Source: Streptococcus parasanguinis
Lineage (GTDB): Bacteria > Bacillota > Bacilli > Lactobacillales > Streptococcaceae
Direction: 5' to 3'
NCBI RefSeq assembly: GCF_016648855.1
Contig: NZ_JACLQU010000001.1
Location: 236,737 to 300,736, forward strand
Length of the DNA stretch: 64,000 nucleotides
Below are positions 26,835 through 34,111 of the stretch, piece after piece; position 1 is the first letter of the stretch, and each line of letters starts with the position of its first letter. The notes under the pieces are model-generated. The model was not told the DNA's origin, ran no database searches, and saw nothing but the letters and a program-made list of their open reading frames with translations. Both the position numbers and the translations under genes were made by a program.

Positions 26835-28679
26835 TTATTCAGACAAATGGTAAGAATAGCTTGCCACAACCACTTCTTCATGCCAACGAAGTGCGTACTT
26901 CAATTTCAAACTCATTTGGTTATGGAGAATATTTTGCCAATGTTTTTTAGGGATGAATTGAGGGACTAATACTGTGACGGTATTGCCTTTTTCCTTAGCT
27001 TCCTCAGCTACTTTGGAGACAAATTCAACTGTTGGTTGAATAATATCCCGGTAGCTCGTCATGACATTTTCAAAGCGAATATGAGGGAAATAGTGCTTAA
27101 ATTCTTCTGCCACCTCTGCATCTTTAACCTTGGTTTCTTCTGTTGAGACGTGCATGGCTATGACGTCATTTCCGAGGCTATTGGCATAACTCATCGCTCC
27201 CACACTTACCTGAGTGACATTTCCGACAAGGACGATCACGGTATTGCCCGCATAACTTGTCTTTTCGATCTTACCTCCCAAGCGCAATTGAGCCGCAACT
27301 TTATCATAGTGATTACGGATACTCAAGAACATCCAAAGCAAAAGACCGATAATAGGGAAGAAGGGCCAGATCTCACGCAGACGGAACAGCAAGAGGATCA
27401 AGACAATCCCATAACAGATGGCTGCCCCGAGGATATTGGCAAGTGAATACTTGAGAAATCCTTTTTGATATTGGCGTTTCCAGTGGATAACCATCCCTGT
27501 TTGAGAAAGGGCAAAAGGAATGAAGACCCCAATGGTATAAAGCGGAATCAAGCTTTCTGTTTGCCCATCAAAGATCAAGAGCAAGACGATGGCACCAATC
27601 GCCAAGGTCAAAATCCCATTGGAATAGCCCAGACGATCCCCTTTTTCCATATACATGTGTGGCATGTATTTGTTTTTAGCCATGTTAAAGGCCAACATTG
27701 GAAAGGCTGAGAACCCAGTATTCGCCGCAACTGCCAGGATCAAGGCTGTTGATAATTGGAAAACGTAGAAGAAGGCTTGTCCGACCGGAGAATTTCCTAA
27801 GATAGCTTGGGCCATTTGAGCTAGAGTTGTTACCCCTTTTGCTGGTACAACACCCACCCAGTAATTGAGGAAGGTAATCCCTGCAAACATGATCCCTAAA
27901 ATCAAAGCCATGATGGTCAAGGTAGAGGCTGCATTCTTTGCTTTTGGTTTCTTAAAGAAAGGAACCGAATTGGAGATAGCTTCAACCCCTGTTAGGGAAG
28001 CTGATCCACTCGTAAAGGCCCGCAACAAGAGAATGACACTAACCCCTGAAATGGTTTGACCCACATGAGCAGTCGCGTTATAGGCCAATTGACCAGTCAA
28101 AATTTGGATCACACCATAGCCGATCAAGGCAATGGTACTGACAATGAAAAGGTAGACCGGAATCATCAACGATGTCGCCGATTCGCGCAATCCCCTCAGG
28201 TTCATCAGCATCAAGATCAAGACCAACAAAATGGAAATGTGAAGATTATAAGGATGAAGAGAGGGAATCGCTGACGTGATGGCATCTGCACCGGAAGAAA
28301 CAGATACTGCTACCGTCAGCATGTAGTCGACCAAGAGACTACCACCAGCGATCAAACCTGCTTTGGGAGACAAGTTCTCCGTAGTCACCATGTAGGCTCC
28401 TCCTCCTTGGGGATAGGCATGAATGACCTGGCGATAAGAAATCGTTAAACTGGCTAGGAGAACTAGAACCACAATCCCAATTGGAATGGACCACCAAATG
28501 GCTCCTGCTGATACGGTCATCAAGACCAAGATAACTTGCTCTGGACCATAGGCGATAGAAGAAAGCGCGTCACTAGAGAGCATGGCCAAGGCCTGCATCT
28601 TCCCTAGCAACCCTCCTTCACCTTCTGCACCAGATTTCAACGGACGGCCAATAAACCATTTTTTCAATGTTGAAAACAT
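26835..28679 (-). CDS. kimA: KimA-type potassium importer (APC superfamily)
   Basis: 614 residues, matching Bacillus KimA (YdaO) closely in length and motifs: LLGKMQALAMLSSDALSSIAYGPEQ, YRQVIHAYPQGGGAYMV, SLLVDYMLTVAVSVSSGADAI and AANTGFSAFPMLAFN. About twelve transmembrane helices span residues 20-455; the C-terminal 160 residues form a cytosolic domain with a Usp-like alpha/beta fold. KimA is a high-affinity K+/H+ symporter inhibited by c-di-AMP; the regulatory part is family knowledge. Monocistronic, with a consensus promoter and a GC-rich hairpin in the leader. It was formerly annotated only as an amino-acid permease. Confidence 0.85.
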   Translation of the reverse strand: MFSTLKKWFIGRPLKSGAEGEGGLLGKMQALAMLSSDALSSIAYGPEQVILVLMTVSAGAIWWSIPIGIVVLVLLASLTISYRQVIHAYPQGGGAYMVTTENLSPKAGLIAGGSLLVDYMLTVAVSVSSGADAITSAIPSLHPYNLHISILLVLILMLMNLRGLRESATSLMIPVYLFIVSTIALIGYGVIQILTGQLAYNATAHVGQTISGVSVILLLRAFTSGSASLTGVEAISNSVPFFKKPKAKNAASTLTIMALILGIMFAGITFLNYWVGVVPAKGVTTLAQMAQAILGNSPVGQAFFYVFQLSTALILAVAANTGFSAFPMLAFNMAKNKYMPHMYMEKGDRLGYSNGILTLAIGAIVLLLIFDGQTESLIPLYTIGVFIPFALSQTGMVIHWKRQYQKGFLKYSLANILGAAICYGIVLILLLFRLREIWPFFPIIGLLLWMFLSIRNHYDKVAAQLRLGGKIEKTSYAGNTVIVLVGNVTQVSVGAMSYANSLGNDVIAMHVSTEETKVKDAEVAEEFKHYFPHIRFENVMTSYRDIIQPTVEFVSKVAEEAKEKGNTVTVLVPQFIPKKHWQNILHNQMSLKLKYALRWHEEVVVASYSYHLSE

Positions 28680-28705
28680 AAAAAACTCCTTGAAAAAAAG
28701 ATCAT

Positions 28706-28776
28706 GAGGCCGGGAATTCCCTGCCTCTTTTTCATAAAACAGGGGTTATTCTACTCCTTTTTTTCAAGACTGTCAA
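28706..28776 (-). promoter_or_regulatory. kimA promoter and leader hairpin
   Basis: Minus-strand TTGACA (28771-28776), 17 bp, TAGAAT (28748-28753). In the about 60-nt leader, 28706-28727 reads GAGGCaGGGAATTCCCgGCCTC, a ten-pair hairpin, then ATGATC and a run of seven T just before the ribosome site AAGGAG. It resembles a terminator/attenuator. I see no ydaO-type c-di-AMP riboswitch; the leader is too short. Confidence 0.72.
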
Positions 28777-28869
28777 CCGAAATTGTGTAATTTTCATAAA
28801 GTTTTCATTCTTTCCTTCCACCTCCCATAGATAGAACCGTTTCTTTTTAATTTTTTCTAAGCAAAAAAC

Positions 28870-29045
28870 AAGGCTGGGACAAAAATCCTAGCCTCTCAAT
28901 TATTTTTGGATGTCGAGCAAGACGCAGTGGTTGAGTGGGCTCTACTACGCTGATTTCATCAGCTTTTACAGCCCTACTCAACTGTGCGGAGGTGGGACGA
29001 CGAAATCGAATTCTAACGAATTACCGATTTCTGTCCCACTCTCAC
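28870..29045 (-). repeat. R1 repeat, copy 2
   Basis: Same element as at 3031, on the minus strand, starting five bases after the MerR gene stop and ending in AGCCTTGTTTTTTGC, so here it also serves as the merR terminator. With the kimA leader it accounts for the whole 28680-29049 gap. Confidence 0.9.
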
Positions 29046-29049
29046 TTTT

Positions 29050-29790
29050 TTATTTCGCCTGATTTTCGACATAAAAGGCAATGACATTCGAAGTGTACTG
29101 GGCTGTACCAACTCCAAACTTGTCGATGTTTTCCTTGAATTCTGGATTATAGACATAGCCTTTGCCGATATGGCCAAAAACCTCTATAGAGCAGTCAAAT
29201 CCATACGTTCGAATCGCATCTAAAAGTTTGGCTGCTTGATCTTGGTTTTCATTTGCTGATACGGGTAGACCATCTTTGAGATTTTGCGACAAAGTTTGAA
29301 AAACTTGGTTAAAGGCTCTTGTTGCCTCATCTTCTCGACCTTTTTGGTGTTCAAGCGCTTGGTTCATGACTTCTTGACCATACTTGTCTACCGCCTCTTG
29401 CTGGTATTTTTGAGTATCTTGGTAGCTAAATCCAGTAAATTTTTCCTCAATTGTCATTTGTCTTTCTCCTTTTTGTTCTTGAATGGTTTTTTGCAAGGTG
29501 GAAATCAAGGTATCCAAACGTTTTCTTTCTTGAGTCAAATAATCTAACTGTTTGGTCAAATGGGGCAATAAGTTAGACTTTTCTTCGGCTAAGAGTTCTG
29601 CTATTTGGTCCAAGGAAAAACCTAGATACTTGTAATAGAGAATTACCTGTAAGCGTTCTAAATCTTCTTGGCTGTATGTTCGATAGCCATTTTCAGATTT
29701 CACAGGGACTAGAAGCCCTATCTTATCATAGTGGTGCAAGGTCTTGATAGAGACACCCGACAGCTCTGCAGCTTTTTTGATATGGTACAT
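29050..29790 (-). CDS. MerR-family regulator with TipAS antibiotic-binding domain
   Basis: 246 residues. Residues 1-70 are the MerR winged helix (YHIKKAAELSGVSIKTLHHYDKIGLLVP, NGYRTYSQEDL), then a dimerisation coiled coil (QLDYLTQERKRLDTL), and from about 115 a TipAS domain (EEKFTGFSYQDTQKYQQEAVDKYG, ending VYNPEFKENIDKFG). TipAL-type activators bind thiopeptides and other drugs and turn on their own promoter. The frame is open to 29901, but that extension is translated BOX DNA; AAGGAGG 6 bases before 29790 defines the start. No transporter follows; the target may be itself or remote. Confidence 0.88.
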   Translation of the reverse strand: MYHIKKAAELSGVSIKTLHHYDKIGLLVPVKSENGYRTYSQEDLERLQVILYYKYLGFSLDQIAELLAEEKSNLLPHLTKQLDYLTQERKRLDTLISTLQKTIQEQKGERQMTIEEKFTGFSYQDTQKYQQEAVDKYGQEVMNQALEHQKGREDEATRAFNQVFQTLSQNLKDGLPVSANENQDQAAKLLDAIRTYGFDCSIEVFGHIGKGYVYNPEFKENIDKFGVGTAQYTSNVIAFYVENQAK

Positions 29791-29803
29791 GATTTCCTCC
29801 TTG

Positions 29804-29953
29804 TACTCAATAAAAATCAAAGAGCAAACTAGGAAGCTAGCCGCAGGTTGCTCAAAGCACTGCTTTGAGGTTGTAGATAGAACTGACGAAGTAAGTAACA
29901 TATATACGGTAAGGCGACGCTGACGTGGTTTGAATTTGATTTTCGAAGAGTAT
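29804..29953 (-). repeat. BOX element (boxA-boxB-boxC)
   Basis: On the minus strand boxA runs from ATACTCTTCGAAAATC through CGTCAGCGTCGCCTTACCG (the site of the classic BOX-A1R primer), boxB includes ACAACCTCAAAGCAGTGC, and boxC runs from CCTGCGGCTAGCTTCCTAG to TTGAGTA. One copy of each, about 150 bp in all. It lies entirely in the merR leader. Confidence 0.93.
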
Positions 29954-29962
29954 TACAAGGAT

Positions 29963-29993
29963 AGTATAACCCCTCCCCTTAGGTCAGAGTCAA
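29963..29993 (-). promoter_or_regulatory. MerR-type promoter of the TipAS regulator
   Basis: Minus-strand TTGACT (29988-29993), a 19-bp spacer containing GACCTAAGGGGAGGGG, and TATACT (29963-29968). The 19-bp spacing is diagnostic of MerR-activated promoters. Confidence 0.85.
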
Positions 29994-30029
29994 GACTTAA
30001 CATAAAAATAGTTTTATTTCAGAAAAAAA

Positions 30030-30061
30030 GCTTGAGTAGTTCCATTGCGTTTTACTCAAAC
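30030..30061 (-). terminator. manA terminator
   Basis: Minus-strand TTTGAGTA...TACTCAAG followed by CTTTTTTT, just after the manA stop. Confidence 0.8.
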
Positions 30062-30070
30062 CCTTTGTTT

Positions 30071-31015
30071 TTATGGGTGACTTACAATCAATTCTAAACC
30101 TTGCCCTTCCAAAGTCCAAGATTCAACATCGCTTGGCAAGATAAAGTGACTTCCTTTTTGAATAGGATAATCCTTTCCATCTACAGTCAATTTTCCTTCT
30201 CCAGTTAAGACGCTCAATAAGCTGTAATCGGCAGTCTTTTCAAAATTAGCTTTTCCAGTAAGTTCCCACTTATAAACCGTAAAGAAATCACTTGCAACCA
30301 AGGTCGTCATCCGAAGATCATCGATCACAACTGTATCTGGATGGCTATTAGCTGGCTCCCCAATATTCAACACATCAATTGATTTTTCTAGATGAAGCTC
30401 TCGCAAATTTCCTTGAGCATCCTTGCGGTCAAAATCATAAACCCGGTAGGTGGTATCACTCGACTGTTGGGTTTCAAGAATCAAGATTCCAGATCCAATT
30501 GCGTGCATGGTTCCACTTGGCACATAGAAGAAATCTCCAGCCTTGACTGGAACTTTTGTCAGCAAGGCATCCCAGTTTTTATCTTCGATTTGCTGGCGGA
30601 GTTCTTCTTTTGACTCGGCATTGTGTCCATAGATAATCTCTGATCCTTCGTCAGCCGCAATCACATACCAACACTCGGTTTTTCCAAGTTCTCCCTCATG
30701 CTCCATGGCATAGGTATCATCCGGGTGCACCTGTACACTAAGCCAGTCGTTAGCATCCAAAATCTTTGTTAATAAAGGAAAGACAGGCTCTTTACGATTG
30801 CCGAATAATTCTCGGTGCTCTTGATAGAGCTGATCCAATCCCATTCCTTCGTATGGACCATTGGCCACTTTAGAAACGCCATGCGGATGGGCCGAAATCG
30901 CCCAAAATTCACCGACATGGTCACTCGGAATGTCGTAACCAAATTCCTCTTTTAGACGTGTTCCTCCCCAAATTTTTTCCTGCATCACTGAATGTAAAAA
31001 TAATGGTTGTACCAT
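30071..31015 (-). CDS. manA: Mannose-6-phosphate isomerase, class I
   Basis: 314 residues, the short Gram-positive form. Zinc and active-site segments are VQVHPDDTYAMEHEGELGKTECWYV (HPDD...E) and FFYVPSGTMHAIGSGI; the C-terminal cupin ends the protein. It interconverts mannose 6-phosphate and fructose 6-phosphate. The open frame starts at 31051, but AGGAGG 5 bases before 31015 fixes the start MVQPLFLHSV. Divergent from queG. Confidence 0.95.
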   Translation of the reverse strand: MVQPLFLHSVMQEKIWGGTRLKEEFGYDIPSDHVGEFWAISAHPHGVSKVANGPYEGMGLDQLYQEHRELFGNRKEPVFPLLTKILDANDWLSVQVHPDDTYAMEHEGELGKTECWYVIAADEGSEIIYGHNAESKEELRQQIEDKNWDALLTKVPVKAGDFFYVPSGTMHAIGSGILILETQQSSDTTYRVYDFDRKDAQGNLRELHLEKSIDVLNIGEPANSHPDTVVIDDLRMTTLVASDFFTVYKWELTGKANFEKTADYSLLSVLTGEGKLTVDGKDYPIQKGSHFILPSDVESWTLEGQGLELIVSHP

Positions 31016-31042
31016 AATATCCTCCTCACATTTCATGTTTCT

Positions 31043-31071
31043 ATTATACAAAAAAAAGAAAGCTTTTGAAA
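31043..31071 (-). promoter_or_regulatory. manA promoter
   Basis: Minus-strand TTTCAA (31066-31071), 17 bp, TATAAT (31043-31048). Confidence 0.72.
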
Positions 31072-31117
31072 GCCCTTCCTGATCGTTTCCTTTCTCGCCA
31101 GAATCTTCATTTTTGTG

Positions 31118-31123
31118 TATAAT
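31118..31123 (+). promoter_or_regulatory. queG -10 box, nearly abutting the start codon
   Basis: TATAAT at 31118-31123; transcription would start near 31130, one or two bases from the ATG at 31131. The -35 region is poor. Confidence 0.55.
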
Positions 31124-31130
31124 GGAAAAG

Positions 31131-32270
31131 ATGACACTAAAAGAAAATATTATCCAACTGGCACATTCTATTGGGATTTCAAAAATTGGATTTACAACTG
31201 CTGATGACTTTGCTTATTTGGAAAAATCGCTCCGCTTGGCCGTTGAGGAAGGACGGAATTCTGGATTCGAGCATAAGAATATTGAAGAGCGCATCCACCC
31301 CAAATTAAGTCTCTCCTCCGCAAAGACGATCATCTCAATCGCTGTCGCCTACCCCCACAAACTCAAGCAACAACCTCAAAAAACAGCCTATAAAAGAGGA
31401 AAATTCACGCCCAACAGCTGGGGATTAGACTACCATTATGTCCTTCAAGACAAGCTCAACCGCTTAGCTGCTGGAATTGAAGAAATGACGCAAGATTTTG
31501 AATACAAGGGCATGGTCGATACTGGAGCACTGGTTGATACGGCTGTCGCCCAACGAGCTGGAATTGGCTTTATCGGAAAAAATGGCTTAGTCATTTCAAA
31601 AGAATACGGTTCTTACATGTTTTTGGGGGAATTGATTACCAATCTCGAAATTGAACCAGATCATCCTGTCGACTATGGTTGTGGAGACTGTCGACGTTGT
31701 TTAGATGCATGCCCAACCTCCTGCCTAATCGGAGATGGCTCTATGAATGCAAAACGCTGTTTGTCCTTCCAAACTCAGGACAAGGGCATGATGGACCTAG
31801 AATTTCGCAAGAAAATTAAAACGGTCATCTATGGATGTGACATCTGTCAGATTAGCTGCCCTTATAACAAAGGGCTGGATAATCCCTTGGCAACAGAAAT
31901 CGATCCTGATCTGGCTCATCCAGAGTTGATTCCTTTTATCGAACTGTCTAACGGACAATTTAAGGAAAAATTTGGAAACGTTGCCGGAAGCTGGCGAGGC
32001 AAGAATATCCTCCAGCGCAATGCCATTATCGCACTAGCAAATGCTAATGACCGCTCAGCCATCCCTAAACTCCTGAACATCATCGAGACCTCGCAAAATC
32101 AGATCCATATTGCAACGGCTATCTGGTCTTTAGGGCAACTGCTCCGTGAAGTCACTCCAGACCTTGTTGAGCTCTTACGGAATATCAAACATCCGACTAA
32201 TGCTATCATAGAAGAACGAACTGCTTTCTTTGAAAAATTCGGCATTCAAGCAGTTTCACAACTACAATGA
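31131..32270 (+). CDS. queG: Epoxyqueuosine reductase
   Basis: 379 residues. The cobalamin-binding N-terminal half carries GMVDTGALVDTAVAQRAGIGFIGKNG; two 4Fe-4S clusters are CGDCRRCLDACPTSCL and CDICQISCPYNKG; a HEAT-like C-terminal domain follows (RNAIIALANANDRSAIPKLL). QueG reduces epoxyqueuosine in tRNA to queuosine, the last step of queuosine synthesis. ATGs at 31113 and 31122 overlap the -10 box and cannot be used, so I choose 31131, for which no Shine-Dalgarno is seen: possibly a leaderless mRNA. Confidence 0.93.
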   Translation: MTLKENIIQLAHSIGISKIGFTTADDFAYLEKSLRLAVEEGRNSGFEHKNIEERIHPKLSLSSAKTIISIAVAYPHKLKQQPQKTAYKRGKFTPNSWGLDYHYVLQDKLNRLAAGIEEMTQDFEYKGMVDTGALVDTAVAQRAGIGFIGKNGLVISKEYGSYMFLGELITNLEIEPDHPVDYGCGDCRRCLDACPTSCLIGDGSMNAKRCLSFQTQDKGMMDLEFRKKIKTVIYGCDICQISCPYNKGLDNPLATEIDPDLAHPELIPFIELSNGQFKEKFGNVAGSWRGKNILQRNAIIALANANDRSAIPKLLNIIETSQNQIHIATAIWSLGQLLREVTPDLVELLRNIKHPTNAIIEERTAFFEKFGIQAVSQLQ

Positions 32271-32272
32271 AA

Positions 32273-32300
32273 AAACACTAAGGTTACAACCTTAGTGTTT
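32273..32300. terminator. Bidirectional terminator between queG and the GNAT gene
   Basis: AAACACTAAGGTT-ac-AACCTTAGTGTTTTTTT, between convergent genes and overlapping the GNAT stop region. Confidence 0.93.
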
Positions 32301-32918
32301 TTTTAGTTCCTTCAAGAAATACCAACTACCCATCTCTACTTGGTTAAAGCTAATCTCACTTGAATAGACTTCCTTGTAACCATTTTTCGTGTAAAAATAG
32401 ACATTTCCTTTGGTATTGGTATAAAAGGCTAGTTTTTTTCCTTGGTTCTCTTCCAAGAAAGGCTCAATTCCTTCTGTCATAAAGCGACTGCCATAGCCCT
32501 GCCGTTGGTGTTTAGGGGCGACTGCGAGAAGCATCAAATACCAATCAAAGTCTACATTTTGCTCCAATTCCTTATCCGTGTCCTCCATAAATTTAAAGTA
32601 GGCCAACATATTCTTCAAGGAAATAAACTTGAGCAAGCCAAATCCCCCATTTAAGAGATAGACTCGAAAAGGAATCGGTCCCTTTTGTAACAAGGCAACT
32701 GCATAAATTTCATCATTTTTTTCTGCCACAAGGCAAATATGGTGCTTAAGAAAAACCTTTACCAGGATGCGCATCATTGCCTCAACAAAGGCTGGGTATT
32801 GCTTGGGATCACGCACCAAATCCTTGATAACTTTTAAAAATAGATAGTCCTCAAAGGCTGCACTGGCTACTCGAACCACCTGATCCAGATCTGCTTTTTC
32901 TGCTTTTCTGTACTTCAT
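32292..32918 (-). CDS. GNAT-family N-acetyltransferase
   Basis: 208 residues. The acetyl-CoA loop is clear: LMLLAVAPKHQRQGYGSRFMTEGIEPFL (Q-x-x-G-x-G), followed by AFYTNTKGNVYFYTKNGYKEV, the beta-bulge/C-terminal GNAT pattern. Substrate unknown. Ribosome site AGGAGA 4 bases before ATG. It lies 83 bp after the PAP2 gene on the same strand with no terminator seen, so they may be cotranscribed. Confidence 0.85.
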   Translation of the reverse strand: MKYRKAEKADLDQVVRVASAAFEDYLFLKVIKDLVRDPKQYPAFVEAMMRILVKVFLKHHICLVAEKNDEIYAVALLQKGPIPFRVYLLNGGFGLLKFISLKNMLAYFKFMEDTDKELEQNVDFDWYLMLLAVAPKHQRQGYGSRFMTEGIEPFLEENQGKKLAFYTNTKGNVYFYTKNGYKEVYSSEISFNQVEMGSWYFLKELKKH

Positions 32919-33001
32919 CTTCTCTCCTATTCTAAGTCTACTTTCCAGTATACACTATCCCTCGCTCTTAGACAAAGGTCAATTTTCAGCAATTTGTTCA
33001 T

Positions 33002-33517
33002 TCAAACCAGCAAAAAGAGTCCTCCCCAAACGAGTCCCAGCCCCCAAGCGACGAGAACATCCTTGGGATAATGAACCCCTCCAATAACTCGGACAAGGGC
33101 TAATAGAAGAGATAGGAGCATGGAGCACATTCCTAGCGGAAGCGACAACTGGCAGACACACATCGAGATAATGGTGGCCGAAAAAACATGTCGGCTAGGA
33201 AAGGAATGTCCGGATGAATTCTTTTCTAATAAGGGTTGAATCTCCCATTTCTCATAAGGTCTCGGAACATTGACCCAATGACGAAAGAGGCTAAACAAGA
33301 CAAAACCCGAAGCAGGGATCCAGATAAAAGGCCAGATTTCTCCCATTGAAGTTTTCTTAAAAAACAGCCAACAAAAGACCAGGCCGTAGATACCTGGCAT
33401 CACGAACGTCAAGATTCGACTCATCCTTTGAAGAACCTGCACACGATGTGGCTTTCTCGTAAAAGGCAGGGTTAGCCAACGATAAAATTTCGGATAATCT
33501 TGAAGATTGGGCTTCAT
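33002..33517 (-). CDS. PAP2-family membrane phosphatase
   Basis: 171 residues with about five hydrophobic helices. The three acid-phosphatase motifs are present: VNVPRPYEKWE, SGHSFPSRHVFSA (PSGH-like) and RVIGGVHYPKDVLVAW. Family members dephosphorylate undecaprenyl pyrophosphate or phosphatidylglycerol phosphate at the outer membrane face. An in-frame ATG seven codons upstream has no ribosome site; AGGAGTG lies 5 bases before 33517. Substrate not decidable. Confidence 0.86.
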   Translation of the reverse strand: MKPNLQDYPKFYRWLTLPFTRKPHRVQVLQRMSRILTFVMPGIYGLVFCWLFFKKTSMGEIWPFIWIPASGFVLFSLFRHWVNVPRPYEKWEIQPLLEKNSSGHSFPSRHVFSATIISMCVCQLSLPLGMCSMLLSLLLALVRVIGGVHYPKDVLVAWGLGLVWGGLFLLV

Positions 33518-33555
33518 GTTGGCACTCCTGTCTATCATCTCATTTTTGTACTACT

Positions 33556-33585
33556 AGTATACGCGATCCTAAGAAAGCCTGTCAA
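33556..33585 (-). promoter_or_regulatory. PAP2 gene promoter
   Basis: Minus-strand TTGACA (33580-33585), 18 bp, TATACT (33556-33561). Confidence 0.75.
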
Positions 33586-33708
33586 GCCAAGCTTCTTTTT
33601 TATCCTTTCTTTCTTCTTTTTCACATGATTTAGCACTAAAATCTGATGATTTATCATTTTTCTGTCTCCAAGAAACGTCTTTTCCATTACTATTATCGAT
33701 AAAAAAAT

Positions 33709-33884
33709 GAGGCTGGGACAAAAGTCCTAGCCTCTTAATTGTTTTTGGATTGTCGATCAAGACGCAGTGCTTGAGTGGGCTCTACTACGCTGATTTCATC
33801 AGCTTTTACAGCCCTACTCAACTGTGCGGAGGTGGGACGACGAAATCGAATTCTAACGAATTACCGATTTCTGTCCCACTCTCA
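33709..33884 (-). repeat. R1 repeat, copy 3
   Basis: Full-length minus-strand copy ending GTCCCAGCCTCATTTTTTT, a good terminator. It is only 18 bases from R2 copy 2, so the 33518-34111 gap consists of a promoter, 120 bp of unassigned AT-rich DNA, R1 and R2. Confidence 0.9.
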
Positions 33885-33902
33885 TTTTTTCACTTTGTAT
33901 GT

Positions 33903-34107
33903 TACGCCCTTTGTATCTTGATGAAATGCGACAGGACCAAGGTGGATCGATACCATCCACTTGAGGAGTTCGAGTCGTCCATCGTGCTTGCCGTTACACG
34001 AATTGAACACGCCCTAAATGCTGTGTGAAAAAGATAAATTCTCTTGTGAGCATGGCTCACTGCAAGAATTTCCTATTTTCACTGGCATTTTACGGGCTTT
34101 GTATCTT
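33903..34107 (-). repeat. R2 repeat, copy 2, in the ABC exporter 3' UTR
   Basis: 205 bp on the minus strand, beginning four bases after the exporter stop at 34112. The end repeats are AAGATACAAAGCCCGTA (stop-proximal) and AAGATACAAAGGGCGTA. Where copy 1 has AGAATCatcaGATTCT this copy has GTGAGCcatGCTCAC; GTGTAACGGCAAGCAC and GTGGATggtatcgATCCAC are conserved. Confidence 0.88.
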
Positions 34108-34111
34108 GTTC

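Noticed and set aside
28680..28865. ydaO-type c-di-AMP riboswitch before kimA
   Set aside because: The leader after the mapped promoter pattern is about 60 nt, far too short for that aptamer, and conserved motifs are missing.
29791..29901. 37-residue N-terminal extension of the MerR protein
   Set aside because: The extension is translated boxB/boxC DNA, whereas AAGGAGG lies right before the internal ATG at 29790.
33750..34028. Frame beginning MSIKTQCLSGLYYADF that also begins the long frame at 38823
   Set aside because: It is translation of the R1 repeat in different places; it has no ribosome site and fuses to unrelated sequence, so it is a repeat artefact.
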